Counted from the first letter of the stretch, positions 1 to 9,197 are shown. The stretch is DNA of 64,000 nt from Dyadobacter sp. 676 (GCF_040448675.1 NZ_CP159289.1:5997001-6061000), one strand, 5' to 3'. Numbers and translations: made by a program. Notes: generated by a model not told the origin, from the sequence alone.

Positions 1-37
1 GCCAGGCCGGATAGTTTGAGAAAGAAATCCATTTTGC

Positions 38-448
38 TCAATGGGCCGGTACCACACCGCTGTTTGGCACACTTCCCGAATAGGCTTCAAGCCTACGGAA
101 CATCGCATAGGTGACCGACACCATCACAAATGCCACGATGGCGTCGAGCGTTGCGGCCAGGCCGATAACCGCCAGTTTGGACACGAAAGCGAAAATGATA
201 TCGAAGAAGATTCCCGCGAAAACCCATTCTTTCAGCCGGTGAAGCCGGTTGGGCGTCAGCAGTACGGCCACGCCCGAAAGCTTGAATACCCCGAGAAGGT
301 AAATGAAATGCGCCGGGTAACCCAGCTGTACCGTAATGTCCCATACGACGGGATTTTTGGTGAGTTCGAAAAAACCGCTAGCGCCGAACCAGAGCGACGT
401 CAATGCGGTGCCTGTCCGGTAGATGATGGTGGTGGTTTTTTGTGTCAT
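38..448 (-). CDS. DoxX-like family membrane protein
   Basis: A 136-residue protein with about four hydrophobic segments, the size and layout of small DoxX-like integral membrane proteins. The first helix region (FGASGFFEL) is followed by a short polar stretch and the PAHFIYLLGVFKLSGVAVLL segment, which matches the DoxX_2 pattern of G-x-KLxG. The role of this family is not settled; members are linked to redox or thiol stress in other bacteria. The ATG at 448 is the only sensible start. It stands alone: nothing readable lies between it and the window edge, and the next gene diverges 184 bases away. Confidence 0.75.
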   Translation of the reverse strand: MTQKTTTIIYRTGTALTSLWFGASGFFELTKNPVVWDITVQLGYPAHFIYLLGVFKLSGVAVLLTPNRLHRLKEWVFAGIFFDIIFAFVSKLAVIGLAATLDAIVAFVMVSVTYAMFRRLEAYSGSVPNSGVVPAH

Positions 449-632
449 GGTCTTGCCTGTTTTGAGTTAATTGATGACACAAAACTGGCTTTTTAGCTGC
501 ATTCGGGCATCTCCAATCGTGCCCGGATGGGCGCATTCGCCGGTGGAATAGGCGGCAAGGGCGGTGAATTGGCGGCGACGGCCGGTTTCTGGAACAGTTT
601 TTAATAGCCTGTTATAATATTATTGCTCACAA

Positions 633-1538
633 ATGGCTTCGAATTTCATGATCACCGAGGGAAACCCGATAATCCGCAACCACTACACCGCCGATCCGAC
701 CGTGCTGGTACACAACGGAAGCATTTACCTTTATACAGGCCACGACGATCCCCCGGCCGGCGTCGACGACTACCATATGCACGACTGGCTCTGCTTCTCG
801 TCGACCGATCTCGTTCACTGGAATGAACATCCTTTCCCGTTGAAGGCGACGGATTTCTCATGGGCCAGCGGCGACGCCTATGCATCCAAAGTAATCGGAT
901 ATCGGGGGCGATTTTGCTGGTTCGTGTCCGTCACGCACGCAGGCGGACCGCATAAGGCGATCGGCGTAGCGGTTTCGGACAATCCCGTGGGGCCGTTTCG
1001 TGATGCCAGGGGCGCAGCTCTGATCACGCACGATATGCTTCCCCCAACCGACAACGAAAAGGCCAATCTCGATCCGACGGTGCTTGTCGACGACGACGGC
1101 GCGGCTTATATGTTCTGGGGTAACGGGCAATGCTATTTCGCGAGGCTGACCGGCGATCTTACCGCCCTGGAAGGGGAAATCGCGGTTGTAGACCTTCCGG
1201 GATTCTCCGAAGGGGCGCACATACACAAGCGGGACGGCATTTATTACCTCGCCTACGGATACGGCTACCCCGAGAAAGTAGCTTACGCGACGAGCCGCAA
1301 GATCGAAGGACCGTGGGAATTCAGGGGCATATTGAATGAAATAGCCGGTAACTGTGCCACGAATCGTCCGGCGGTCGTCGATTTCCGGGGGGAAAGCTAC
1401 TTTTTTTACCACAACGGTGCATTGCCCGGAGGAGGAAGCCACCGGAGGTCCGTTTGTGTCGACAGGTTGTATTACGAGGAAGATGGCTCGCTCCGAAGGG
1501 TAGTCATGACCACCGAAGGGGTACGAGGGAGCCGTTAG
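633..1538 (+). CDS. glycoside hydrolase family 43 protein, no signal peptide
   Basis: A 301-residue five-bladed propeller enzyme of family GH43 (arabinofuranosidase/xylosidase type). The three expected acidic residues are visible: the base in YTADPTV near residue 21, the pKa-modulating Asp in NLDPTV, and the acid Glu in FSEGAHIHK. No signal peptide is present at either possible start (ATG 633 or ATG 648), so it probably acts in the cytoplasm on imported oligosaccharides. The gene is isolated and converges on the receiver protein at 1546 with an 8-base gap. The exact substrate cannot be told from sequence alone. Confidence 0.85.
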   Translation: MASNFMITEGNPIIRNHYTADPTVLVHNGSIYLYTGHDDPPAGVDDYHMHDWLCFSSTDLVHWNEHPFPLKATDFSWASGDAYASKVIGYRGRFCWFVSVTHAGGPHKAIGVAVSDNPVGPFRDARGAALITHDMLPPTDNEKANLDPTVLVDDDGAAYMFWGNGQCYFARLTGDLTALEGEIAVVDLPGFSEGAHIHKRDGIYYLAYGYGYPEKVAYATSRKIEGPWEFRGILNEIAGNCATNRPAVVDFRGESYFFYHNGALPGGGSHRRSVCVDRLYYEEDGSLRRVVMTTEGVRGSR

Positions 1539-1545
1539 CGCCTGC

Positions 1546-1950
1546 TCAGGGTTCCTTTAAGCCGCCCAGGTATTTTTTCAGGATCCTTCTGGCGACATCC
1601 AGGTAACCGTCCAGGGTGGAGGGCTTTGTATAAAAGCCATCGGCACCTGCCTGGTAGGCTATTTCGGCATTGTTGCTGTCGTTGGACAGCACGATTTTGG
1701 GGACGTTTTCAAAGTCGGCAAACGACTGGATGGCCCCCAGTACTTCCACACCGTTCATTCGGGGCATATTCATATCCACCAGGATGAGCTCGGGACGCGG
1801 ATTGCCCTTAACCAGCAGGTCTACGAGCTCTCTGCCGTCTTCCACTTCGACGATCTTCCTCTTTTCGCCAACTATATTCAATGCTTCGCCAATGAGATAG
1901 CGGTCGTCCGCGTCGTCGTCAACGATAATTACAGTGTTTTTTTTCATCAC
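1546..1950 (-). CDS. single-domain response regulator (receiver only)
   Basis: A 134-residue CheY-like receiver with no output domain. The acidic pocket is VDDDADD (residues 10-16), the phospho-acceptor is Asp59 in LILVDMNMP, and the conserved Lys lies in FYTKPS. It resembles the Rcp1-like receivers that pair with phytochrome-type or hybrid histidine kinases, with the extra acidic residues at the N-terminus. No kinase is adjacent, so its partner is unknown. Start is ATG 1950, with an ATG at 1947 as a near-equal alternative. Confidence 0.88.
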   Translation of the reverse strand: MMKKNTVIIVDDDADDRYLIGEALNIVGEKRKIVEVEDGRELVDLLVKGNPRPELILVDMNMPRMNGVEVLGAIQSFADFENVPKIVLSNDSNNAEIAYQAGADGFYTKPSTLDGYLDVARRILKKYLGGLKEP

Positions 1951-2285
1951 CTCTCAAAAGCTTGGTACACACGTGTTTTTTGAAACGACCGGTTCGATTG
2001 CCGGATAGAAAGGCGGTTCGCAGGAGGGAGGCGTGATCGGATAAGCAAGTTAGGCATATTTTGTTATAGAACGTCATATTTTGGGTTTATCTGTCGTAAA
2101 AATTTGAAAGCCAGGTGAATTGCCCTTCCTCAACTGCCATTTTTTTGTAGCCTCACCCTGTATAGCTCACAGACACCGCCCCGGACAGCCCATATGCAAG
2201 TAATAGAATTTTTAAATACTATATTAATTATATAGAATAAATATATTTGTATTCCAAACATCGTGTTCTACCTTTTTACCAAATT
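1951..2285. promoter_or_regulatory. divergent intergenic region with a TAnnTTTG promoter for the sulfatase
   Basis: This 335-base gap separates the receiver gene from the sulfatase. Its right half is very AT-rich. TATATTTG at 2242-2249 on the plus strand fits the Bacteroidota -7 box TAnnTTTG and would start transcription near 2256, about 30 bases before ATG 2286. No clear -33 TTG is visible at the ideal spacing. The left half (1951-2200) shows nothing I can name. Confidence 0.55.
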
Positions 2286-3944
2286 ATGAAGATCTCTGCA
2301 TTCCTCGCCCTGGCCCTGGTGGCCGCATCGGGCGTTATGGCACAGAAGAAGCCTGCTGCTAACCGGGTCCCGGACCAACGGCCCAATATCATCCTGATCA
2401 TGGTCGACGACCTGGGCTATTCCGATATCGGCGCGTACGGCTCGGAAATCAAAACACCGAACCTCGATCAGTTGGCCGCCGAAGGCATCCGTTTCCGCGA
2501 ATTTTATAATAATTCCATTTGCGCACCTACGCGTGCGTCGCTCATTACGGGGCAGTACCCGCACAAGGCAGGTGTGGGGTATTTCAATGTGAATCTGGGC
2601 CTGCCGGCCTATCAGGGATATCTCAACAAAGAGTCGCTGACGTTCGGCGAAGTTTTGCGCAGTGCCGGTTACAGCACGCTGCTGAGCGGTAAATGGCATG
2701 TAGGCAACGACAGCCTCGCATGGCCTAACCAGCGCGGTTTCGATCGTTTTTATGGCTTTATCAATGGCGCCAGCAATTATTACGATATCGGTAAATATGG
2801 TAATGGGCCGGCAGTCGAGCTGGTTGAAAATAACAGGCGCATCAGCCTTCCGCCCGATAAATACCTGACGGACGAAATCACCGATCACGCGCTGTCGTTC
2901 CTCGAAGAGCAAAGTAAAACAGCCAAACCGTTCTTCCTTTACCTCGCCTATAACGCACCGCACTGGCCGTTGCAAGCGCCCGAATCGGACATCGCGAAGT
3001 ACAAAGGGCGGTACAGCATCGGCTGGGATTCGCTGCGCGTGGAGCGGCTCCGGCGCCAGAAAGCGCTCGGTATCGCCGATCCGAAACAGACGGTGGCTGC
3101 GCGGGATAAGGATGTAATACCCTGGGATAATGTACCCTACGATGAAAAGTTGCTCTGGGAGCGCAAAATGGAGATCTATGCGGCGATGATCGACCGCGTC
3201 GACCAGAATATCGGCAAGCTCCGCGAAAAACTGAAAGCCCTTGGTAAGGACGATAATACCCTGATCGTCTTTATCTCTGACAATGGTGCGCAGGGTGGTT
3301 ATGCGGGCTCCTCCCCACGCAAGCCGCAACGAAATACCGGTCCGGCCGGTACGGCCGGTTCCTATGTGTATCAGGATCAACCCTGGGCGTACGTTTCGAA
3401 CACCCCGCATTTGGCATACAAAAACAATATGCACGAAGGCGGTATCAGCGCACCTTTCATCGCGTGGTTTCCGGGACGGATCAAGGGCGGCCAGATTGTA
3501 AAAGGCACCGGCCACCTGATCGACCTGGCGCCCACTTTTTACGACCTTGCCAGAGCGAGTTATCCCGCAGCCGATAAGGGCATCGCCATTAACCCATTAC
3601 CCGGTAAAAGCCTCCTTCCTGTGCTGACGGGCAAATCGGGCGAAGTGGACAGGGGCGGGGAGCCGATTTTCTGGGAACGTGCCGGCAATCGGGCCGTACG
3701 GAAAGGTAAATGGAAGATTGTTTCGACCTACCCGGCCTACAAATGGGAGTTGTACGACCTTGAAACGGACCGTGGCGAAACCACCGATCTGGCCTCGGCG
3801 AACCCCGACGTCGTCGACCAGCTTTCCGCAGCATATTTTCGTTGGGCCGAACGTACCGGTGTGGTGGATTACGATAAAATCAAACCGGCCAACCCGATCG
3901 GTGCGCCGGCAGCGCGGCCAAACCGCGTACCGCCCACGTTCTGA
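2286..3944 (+). CDS. secreted sulfatase of the alkaline-phosphatase superfamily
   Basis: A 552-residue sulfatase beginning with a signal peptide (MKISAFLALALVAASGVMA). The metal-binding start is MVDDLGYSDIG and the active-site motif is Cys79 in CAPTRASLITG, the Cys-x-Pro-x-Arg type that needs oxidation to formylglycine by an anaerobic or aerobic maturase, which is not in this window. The C-terminal part has the usual KWKIVSTYPAYKWELYDL strand region. ATG 2286 is preferred over an in-frame TTG at 2247 because the TTG lies inside the predicted -7 box. The gene is monocistronic. Substrate could be a sulfated glycan; it is not next to either SusCD locus. Confidence 0.9.
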   Translation: MKISAFLALALVAASGVMAQKKPAANRVPDQRPNIILIMVDDLGYSDIGAYGSEIKTPNLDQLAAEGIRFREFYNNSICAPTRASLITGQYPHKAGVGYFNVNLGLPAYQGYLNKESLTFGEVLRSAGYSTLLSGKWHVGNDSLAWPNQRGFDRFYGFINGASNYYDIGKYGNGPAVELVENNRRISLPPDKYLTDEITDHALSFLEEQSKTAKPFFLYLAYNAPHWPLQAPESDIAKYKGRYSIGWDSLRVERLRRQKALGIADPKQTVAARDKDVIPWDNVPYDEKLLWERKMEIYAAMIDRVDQNIGKLREKLKALGKDDNTLIVFISDNGAQGGYAGSSPRKPQRNTGPAGTAGSYVYQDQPWAYVSNTPHLAYKNNMHEGGISAPFIAWFPGRIKGGQIVKGTGHLIDLAPTFYDLARASYPAADKGIAINPLPGKSLLPVLTGKSGEVDRGGEPIFWERAGNRAVRKGKWKIVSTYPAYKWELYDLETDRGETTDLASANPDVVDQLSAAYFRWAERTGVVDYDKIKPANPIGAPAARPNRVPPTF

Positions 3945-4142
3945 AACCGAGGAATCCCGGTGGGCAAGAAGTCGGCCCCGCCGGCCTGGCGTGGAGCGCC
4001 GCAGGTTCGCAGAATACGGAATAATTTGGGCGCATCAGAATGCATGGCACCCATAAATAATATTATATGCGAGTGCAGGCGACAGAAGAAACCGGCTTGT
4101 GAGGACTATGTAACCCGGGTTTCAACGCCAATGCATCTTCTT

Positions 4143-4330
4143 GGGGTGCGCTGCACCTTGACGTCCGGGTTGGTGCGATTTAATCTACAAGTATTGCGGT
4201 GCTCTGCACCTCCTTGAACCTAAGCGCAGAGCGCCGCAATATTTGTAGAAGCTCGTGGTGCGCTGCGCCTTAACATAGCCGTTCTGATATTACGGCGCTC
4301 TGCGCATTCCACTTGGAAGGGTGCTCCGCG
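4143..4330. repeat. cluster of short GC-rich hairpin repeats
   Basis: Several copies of a 13-base mini-hairpin of the form GGTGC-nnn-GCACC lie here: 4145-4157, 4198-4210, 4257-4269 (GCGCC variant), and degenerate forms near 4294 and 4320. Two 27-base blocks, 4185-4211 and 4222-4248, also form an almost perfect inverted repeat around a 10-base loop. The stretch sits in the 412-base gap between the sulfatase and the AraC gene. It could act as a transcript end for both neighbours or be a dispersed intergenic repeat. No coding ORF here is convincing. Confidence 0.7.
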
Positions 4331-4356
4331 TGACGATAGCATCTGATATGCTTTTC

Positions 4357-5153
4357 TTACTCGGTGGGTGCGTAGCCAAATTGCTTCTTGAATGCATACC
4401 CGAAATGCGAGAGGTTTTCGAATCCTACTTCGAGGTATACCTCCGACGGGCGGCGTTTCTTTTCGCGGATCAGGTAATGTGCCAGTTCCAGCCGCTTTCC
4501 CGTGAGCCATTTTTGCGGAGTCGTTTGAAATGTTTTTTTGAAATCACGTTTGAAGGTCGTCAGGCTGCGGCCGGTGAGGTAGCCGAATTTCGCCATGGGC
4601 AGATTATACATATAATGCTGCTCCATGAAGTCGGCGAGGTTAATCTTCCCCGGTTCCCGAAGTCGGCCAGAAAATGGTCGATTTCGGGTGCTACCGTTCG
4701 TAAAATGGTTATCGCCTCTTCGATTTTAATGGCCGCCAGCGCTTCAGGGAGCGGTTCGCGGAGGTCGAAATAAGGCACGAGCGAGGCCAGGCAGCTTTGC
4801 AGCAGCGGATGTTTCCCGAATGTCCTGAATCCCGGCTTCGGCACCGGCCTGACGACCGCTTGCTTTTGGGCATAATATGCTTCCAGGCGTTTTGAAGTCA
4901 GATGCATGACCACCGATCGATGAGGTTTGCCATCCTTTGGGTAGTTGATAACCGTCACCAGTTCGTGCCGAGGGAAAAACAGCGTATCGCCAGCGCCAAA
5001 CCGGTGGGTCTGCCCGCCCTGGATGATTTTCGTTTCTCCCGAAATGAACCATACCAGCAAATGCTCCTCAAAAAGTACATCGCTTTTGTGAAAGTGCTCC
5101 GTAAAACCGGCGATTTTTAGCTCGGGATGAATGTAATGCGACTGATGTGCCAC
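4357..5153 (-). pseudogene. AraC-family transcriptional regulator, frameshifted
   Basis: The N-terminal 160 or so residues form a cupin-like sensing domain (FGAGDTLFFPRHELVTV), ending in the frame EIDHFLADFG. The C-terminal AraC HTH pair (LTTFKRDFKKTF ... VGFENLSHFGYAFKKQFGYAP) continues in another frame. Adding one base in the CCC run at 4656-4658 (GGG on the coding strand) joins the two into a 265-residue protein of normal family length. The start lies 5 bases after the end of the SDR gene, so the two form one operon. Real decay or a sequencing deletion are both possible. Confidence 0.8.
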
Positions 5154-5158
5154 TTTTC

Positions 5159-6176
5159 CTAATTTGTTTCAAAGGTTACGCCTGTCAGTTGTTCGCTCAG
5201 CGTCCAGAGGCGTCGTGCGTTTTCCGGATCGATGGAATAGGGCTTCACGCCGCGCAGGGTCAGCGGCTCGTCGTAACGGTGCCCGATATGGCCGTTATCT
5301 ATTTCCGCCACGTCCGCATTTTCGCAGTACAGGCCGCCCAGGCCGTCGAGAGAGGGGCTGGTGGCGCACCAGACCGTCGTTGCTGCGCCTTGCGGAATGG
5401 TTGAGCTTGCGGGCAACGTCGGGATAAATGTTCCCGTCGGCGTCGTGCGTGCCCAACTGCTGAAAAATCTCCAGGGGCGCTACCCGGCCCAGGTCGGTGC
5501 CGTTCACCGAGCCCGGGTGCAGGGAGAATGCACGCACACCGAAGGCTTTTCCCCGTTTGTCGAGTTCCACGGCAAAGAGGTTATTGGCCGTTTTGGATTG
5601 TCCGTAGCCTGTCAGCGTCTCATAGGCGCGATGCTCGAAATTGGGATCTTCAAAATCAAACGGTGCGATATGGTGGCCGAACGATGATACGCTGATCACC
5701 CTTGCATTCCCCGCTTGCTTCAACGCCGGCCAGAGCCGGGCCGTCAACTGGAAATGGCCGAGATGGTTGGTCGAAAGCTGCGATTCGTAACCGCGCGCAT
5801 CGCGCCGGAGCGGTACCCACATGATGCCCGCATTGTTGACCAATATATCCAATGGCAGGCCGTTTTGCAAGAATTTCTCTGCAAAGTCGTCGATCGAAGC
5901 GGGATCCATCAGGTCAAGCGGTTCCACACTCACGTTCGGGATACCGGCGAGAGTTCGGGTGGCTTTGGCAATGTCGCGCGCTGGGACGGTCACGTGAGCG
6001 CCCGCCTGCACGAAAGTTTTCACGGTTTCCAGACCGATGCCCGCGTAACCGCCCGTGACGATGATGGTTTTCCCTGTCAGATCGATGCCCCGGATCACGT
6101 CCTGGGCGGTGGAGAACGCGTCGAAGCCTGAACCGACAGGTTGCTGATGATTGAATGTTGTTGCTAATTGTTCCAT
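5159..6176 (-). pseudogene. short-chain dehydrogenase/reductase, frameshifted
   Basis: An SDR oxidoreductase with the nucleotide motif TGGYAGIG, NNAGIM, and the catalytic Ser (ISVSSFG) and YGQSK motif. The first frame runs through GNIYPDVARKL and then loses the family pattern near 5400. The true continuation (TIPQGAATTVWCATSPSL, then GGLYCENADVAEID) is in a second frame ending at 5159. A one-base insertion or two-base deletion around 5400-5405 explains this; repaired length would be about 338-339 residues. ATG 6176 is chosen over an upstream ATG at 6203, since the -7 box at 6201-6208 covers the latter. It is co-transcribed with the AraC gene. Confidence 0.8.
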
Positions 6177-6200
6177 GACAAATGTAATTATTTGATAGAA

Positions 6201-6208
6201 CAAAATTA
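6201..6208 (-). promoter_or_regulatory. -7 promoter box for the SDR-AraC operon
   Basis: On the minus strand this reads TAATTTTG, a full match to TAnnTTTG. Transcription would begin near 6195, giving a leader of about 20 bases before ATG 6176. A second match at 6186-6179 would leave no leader and is less likely. Confidence 0.5.
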
Positions 6209-6266
6209 GCCCTGCCGCTTCCGGGAGGTTTTGTTTTGAGGATCAATTTTATTTGTTGAGGGGACC

Positions 6267-6302
6267 AAAAAAAGCGAAGGGCCGGTTTTCCGGCGCCTTC
6301 GC
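6267..6302 (-). terminator. Rho-independent terminator of the baeRF gene
   Basis: The arms GCGAAGG (6274-6280) and CCTTCGC (6296-6302), with an inner GCCGG/CCGGC stem and a TTTT loop, form a strong hairpin. On the minus strand it is followed by seven T (6273-6267). It lies 34 bases beyond the stop at 6337. Confidence 0.85.
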
Positions 6303-6336
6303 TTCCTGAATGGGGTATTTCTACCGTTACCACCGG

Positions 6337-7782
6337 TCAATACCTGAAAACTGCCGCGATGTCGGATGCGGCGGGCATGCGTTCCGGTGGCAGCAGGTAC
6401 GCCTCGCCGCCCTGGGTGAGCGTCTTGATCACCGCCATGTCCAGCAAATCGTCGGACGATTCCTCTTCGCTGCCATGCAGTTCGAGGCTGGCGTTTGTTT
6501 CGTCGAACTGCCCGTGGATTGTCGCGCCTTTGCGTACAAACAAATGCGACAGCCGGCCGTAATAGGCCGCAGGGATAATGTCGGCCGCAATGGAGGAGCT
6601 CAAAGGCGTTGCCGACTGGTTTGCGTAGATCGTCAGCGCCTTGTCCAGCGGCTGGTCGAAATATGGCTGCATAATACCTCTTGCCCTGGCATACAGGTCG
6701 TGTATCTCGTCGTGCTCGTGACTTCCGGTGAGCGCCTCGGGGCAAATGTTATGATAATCGCTGGCGGCGCGGTAAATCGGGATCAGGTATTCGACACCTG
6801 CCAGCAGGAGCGGCGCATTTTCGTTGTGCAACACTTCCCTGAAAATCACATCGTCCACAGCCTCGAAATACACGGCGATGTTATCCTTATGCTCGGGATT
6901 GCCGCCTGCCATACCGTGAAAGTTGGCCCCGCCGGTGCCCGAGCCGGTTCCTACGCGAAAGGTGCTGGCATCCTTGTCCGAAAGCCTTTTAACGGCCATC
7001 ATGTCGTCCGGAAGATCGGGGACGTGTACCGGTTCCATCCCGAACGCATCGGCACGGAAGAGTTTGCATTTCTGTTTGCTGATAACCAGCAGATAGAAAT
7101 AAGTATTGCAGGTAAGCACCGGTACGAGCGGCGTCATGTAGAACCGCTTTTTACACACTGCCACATATTGGGGTGCCACCCGCATTTTGACGTATTTGAA
7201 ATACCCGTCGGCTATGAACATCGCCAAACCCTTTTCCATACGGCCCCAGAAACGGCTTTGCTGTAACAATGCGTAAGCGGGCGTCAGCAATTGTTCGATG
7301 CGTGCGGTTTCGATACCGGCGTCGGCCAGTTTTGCCGACAGGTCTTTCAACGTGTTTTTCAGCAAAATCGCATCATGCTTTTCATTAACCTCTACGCCCG
7401 ACTGATGGGTAGGCAGATAAATGGTCACGCAGCATTCGGAACGAAACGCTGCCAGTTCCGCAAACAGATCCTTGTCGAGTATATCGGGGAGCCGTTCGGG
7501 CTCGGTGTCGACACCGGGGGCCATGGCCATTTCGATCGTCGTATCGGTTTCGCGCAGGTTGGGCTTTCCATTGCCGTTTCCGCCTCCTCCGGGCGGGCGG
7601 TTAGGGTGCCTCAACGGCACGGCGGGGTCGAGCGTCTCGTCGTCCTGTAAATATTCGTCGGTCCGGTCGAGAAACTGTTCGATTTCCTCCGGCGCTGCGG
7701 TGGATACCCCGAGCCCCTCGGGCCGGCCTCCGGATGGTTTTCCTTTGGAGGGATGAAATCCTCCTGATCGGTCTTTTGCCAT
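6337..7782 (-). CDS. baeRF-like (bacterial archaeo-eukaryotic release-factor family) protein
   Basis: A 481-residue protein from ATG 7782. Residues 1-90 are low-complexity and rich in Gly, Pro and Asp (PPGGGGNGNG). The rest resembles the bacterial archaeo-eukaryotic release-factor families: FWGRMEKGLAMFIADGYF, then YFYLLVISKQKCKLFRADAF, and the C-terminal eL30-like part ending SSDDLLDMAVIKTLTQGGEAYLL. The family is proposed to act on stalled or damaged ribosomes or in stress, without experimental proof for most members. No GGQ hydrolysis motif is seen. An upstream in-frame extension to 7914 lacks family similarity. It is a single gene with its own terminator. Confidence 0.65.
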   Translation of the reverse strand: MAKDRSGGFHPSKGKPSGGRPEGLGVSTAAPEEIEQFLDRTDEYLQDDETLDPAVPLRHPNRPPGGGGNGNGKPNLRETDTTIEMAMAPGVDTEPERLPDILDKDLFAELAAFRSECCVTIYLPTHQSGVEVNEKHDAILLKNTLKDLSAKLADAGIETARIEQLLTPAYALLQQSRFWGRMEKGLAMFIADGYFKYVKMRVAPQYVAVCKKRFYMTPLVPVLTCNTYFYLLVISKQKCKLFRADAFGMEPVHVPDLPDDMMAVKRLSDKDASTFRVGTGSGTGGANFHGMAGGNPEHKDNIAVYFEAVDDVIFREVLHNENAPLLLAGVEYLIPIYRAASDYHNICPEALTGSHEHDEIHDLYARARGIMQPYFDQPLDKALTIYANQSATPLSSSIAADIIPAAYYGRLSHLFVRKGATIHGQFDETNASLELHGSEEESSDDLLDMAVIKTLTQGGEAYLLPPERMPAASDIAAVFRY

Positions 7783-7973
7783 AACGCTGTCAGATTGTTG
7801 ATGTTCGTATGTAATCGGCGAGCCAGCGGGAAAAATATATGCCATCGGGCCGAAGGCGGCAGCGGGGGATTTGTGCCGGAACGACAGTTGCATCTTTTCC
7901 CCATTCCATTGCACAACCGTTTCCCCGCGCCGGTGATGGCATATTTATTGACCGGATCTGAATTGCCAGCAGG

Positions 7974-7981
7974 TAATTTTG
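7974..7981 (+). promoter_or_regulatory. -7 promoter box upstream of the GntR remnant and GH43 gene
   Basis: TAATTTTG matches TAnnTTTG. The initiation point near 7988 is about 33 bases before ATG 8021 of the GntR fragment, so the GH43 gene may now be driven from an old regulator promoter. Confidence 0.45.
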
Positions 7982-8020
7982 TTAGTTTGGCGCTCGATAT
8001 CCATGATCTGCTGGCACCTG

Positions 8021-8137
8021 ATGAAACCCAAATTTGTAAGTATTAGCGATGAGATAATCGAAAGGATCAAATCCGGCGGATTACAGCCGGGCGACAACAG
8101 AACCTCAACATCTTACCCGAAATGCAATCCTTTTTGA
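8021..8137 (+). pseudogene. 5' remnant of a GntR-family regulator
   Basis: ATG 8021 opens a 38-codon frame. Its first 25 residues (MKPKFVSISDEIIERIKSGG then LQPGD) are the typical start of a GntR winged helix, where the family would continue as KLPSEnEL. Here it instead reads NRTSTSYPKCNPF and stops at 8137, and no other frame restores the pattern. About 200-300 codons are therefore missing. The fragment overlaps the first 16 bases of the GH43 gene. This looks like a deletion joining a regulator start to the GH43 gene; a short leader peptide is a less likely reading. Confidence 0.6.
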
Positions 8138-9138
8138 AGCGCGCCGCAATGGTTTGTTGGCTAACTTTCCCGCTTACCGGCACTGTGTTTTCGCAAAATG
8201 CCATCGTGAAAACCGATATTCCGCTGGATTCCATCCGCCTCAGCGACCCGTTTATCCTGGCCGACGCACCCACCAGGACCTACTACATGACCGGGACGGG
8301 CGGCAAGCTGTGGAAAAGCAAAGACCTCGAAAGGTGGACAGGCCCGTTCACCGTTGCGCAAACCGACCCAGGATCGTGGATGGGGCCATCGCCGATGATC
8401 TGGGCGGCCGAACTGCATCGTTACAATGGCAGGTATTATTATTTCGCGACATTTACGAACAGAGCCATAAAGGTTGGTGAAGGACTGGAGCGTCGTGCGT
8501 GCCATGTGCTCGTGAGCGACCGGCCCGATGGCCCCTATCTGCCGATGAAGGATTCGACTTATCTGCCGGCGGACAAATTAACCCTCGATGCGACGCTCTG
8601 GACAGATACCGACGGAAAGCCGTACATGATTTACTGCCACGAATGGCTGCAGAATGGCAACGGCACCGTAGAAAAAATTGCATTGAAACCAGATTTCAGC
8701 GGTACTACCGGTGTGCCCAGGCTGCTGTTCCTTGCCAGCGACTCGCCTTGGAGCCGTGAGAAAAACAAGGATGGCAGCGACCGCCCCAATAAGGTTACCG
8801 ATGGCCCGTGGGTATTCCGCACGAAGACCGGGAAGCTGGGAATGCTATGGACCAGCTGGATATATGACGTTTATACTCAGGGAGTAGCCTATTCCGAAAG
8901 CGGAACACTGGATGGCCCGTGGGTACAGGAAAAAGAGCCTGTTACCCCGCCCAACTTCGGGCATGGCATGCTTTTCCGGACGTTCGACGGAAAACTGCTG
9001 ATGGCCATTCACAGCCACCGCAGCGTGAACGGGCGTACCGCGCGGGTTCCCAGGCTCCTCGAAGTAGACGACTCGGGGGATAAACTCGTGGTGGGGAAGC
9101 AGCTTACGTACGGTAAGTCATTTCCTGCCGCCCGGTAA
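8122..9138 (+). CDS. secreted glycoside hydrolase family 43 protein
   Basis: A 338-residue GH43 propeller enzyme with a signal peptide ending near FSQ (residue 25). The catalytic base is in RLSDPFIL and the second Asp in TLDATLW. Where most GH43 enzymes have Glu-Gly-Pro, this one has VTDGPWVF, so Asp replaces the usual acid Glu; some GH43 subfamilies may share this. Predicted exported arabinosidase or related enzyme. The start overlaps the GntR remnant. Not close to a SusCD pair. Confidence 0.85.
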   Translation: MQSFLKRAAMVCWLTFPLTGTVFSQNAIVKTDIPLDSIRLSDPFILADAPTRTYYMTGTGGKLWKSKDLERWTGPFTVAQTDPGSWMGPSPMIWAAELHRYNGRYYYFATFTNRAIKVGEGLERRACHVLVSDRPDGPYLPMKDSTYLPADKLTLDATLWTDTDGKPYMIYCHEWLQNGNGTVEKIALKPDFSGTTGVPRLLFLASDSPWSREKNKDGSDRPNKVTDGPWVFRTKTGKLGMLWTSWIYDVYTQGVAYSESGTLDGPWVQEKEPVTPPNFGHGMLFRTFDGKLLMAIHSHRSVNGRTARVPRLLEVDDSGDKLVVGKQLTYGKSFPAAR

Positions 9139-9197
9139 ACGGATTACAGGGAGCAAACGACGAAAAGTAAAATTGGGTTTTATCCAAATCGAATCCT

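Noticed and set aside
2268..3515. Long open frame antisense to the sulfatase gene
   Set aside because: It mirrors the sulfatase codons, has no family resemblance and no start signal.
6179..6186. Second TAnnTTTG match just before the SDR start
   Set aside because: It would leave no leader before ATG 6176; the box at 6201-6208 is better placed.
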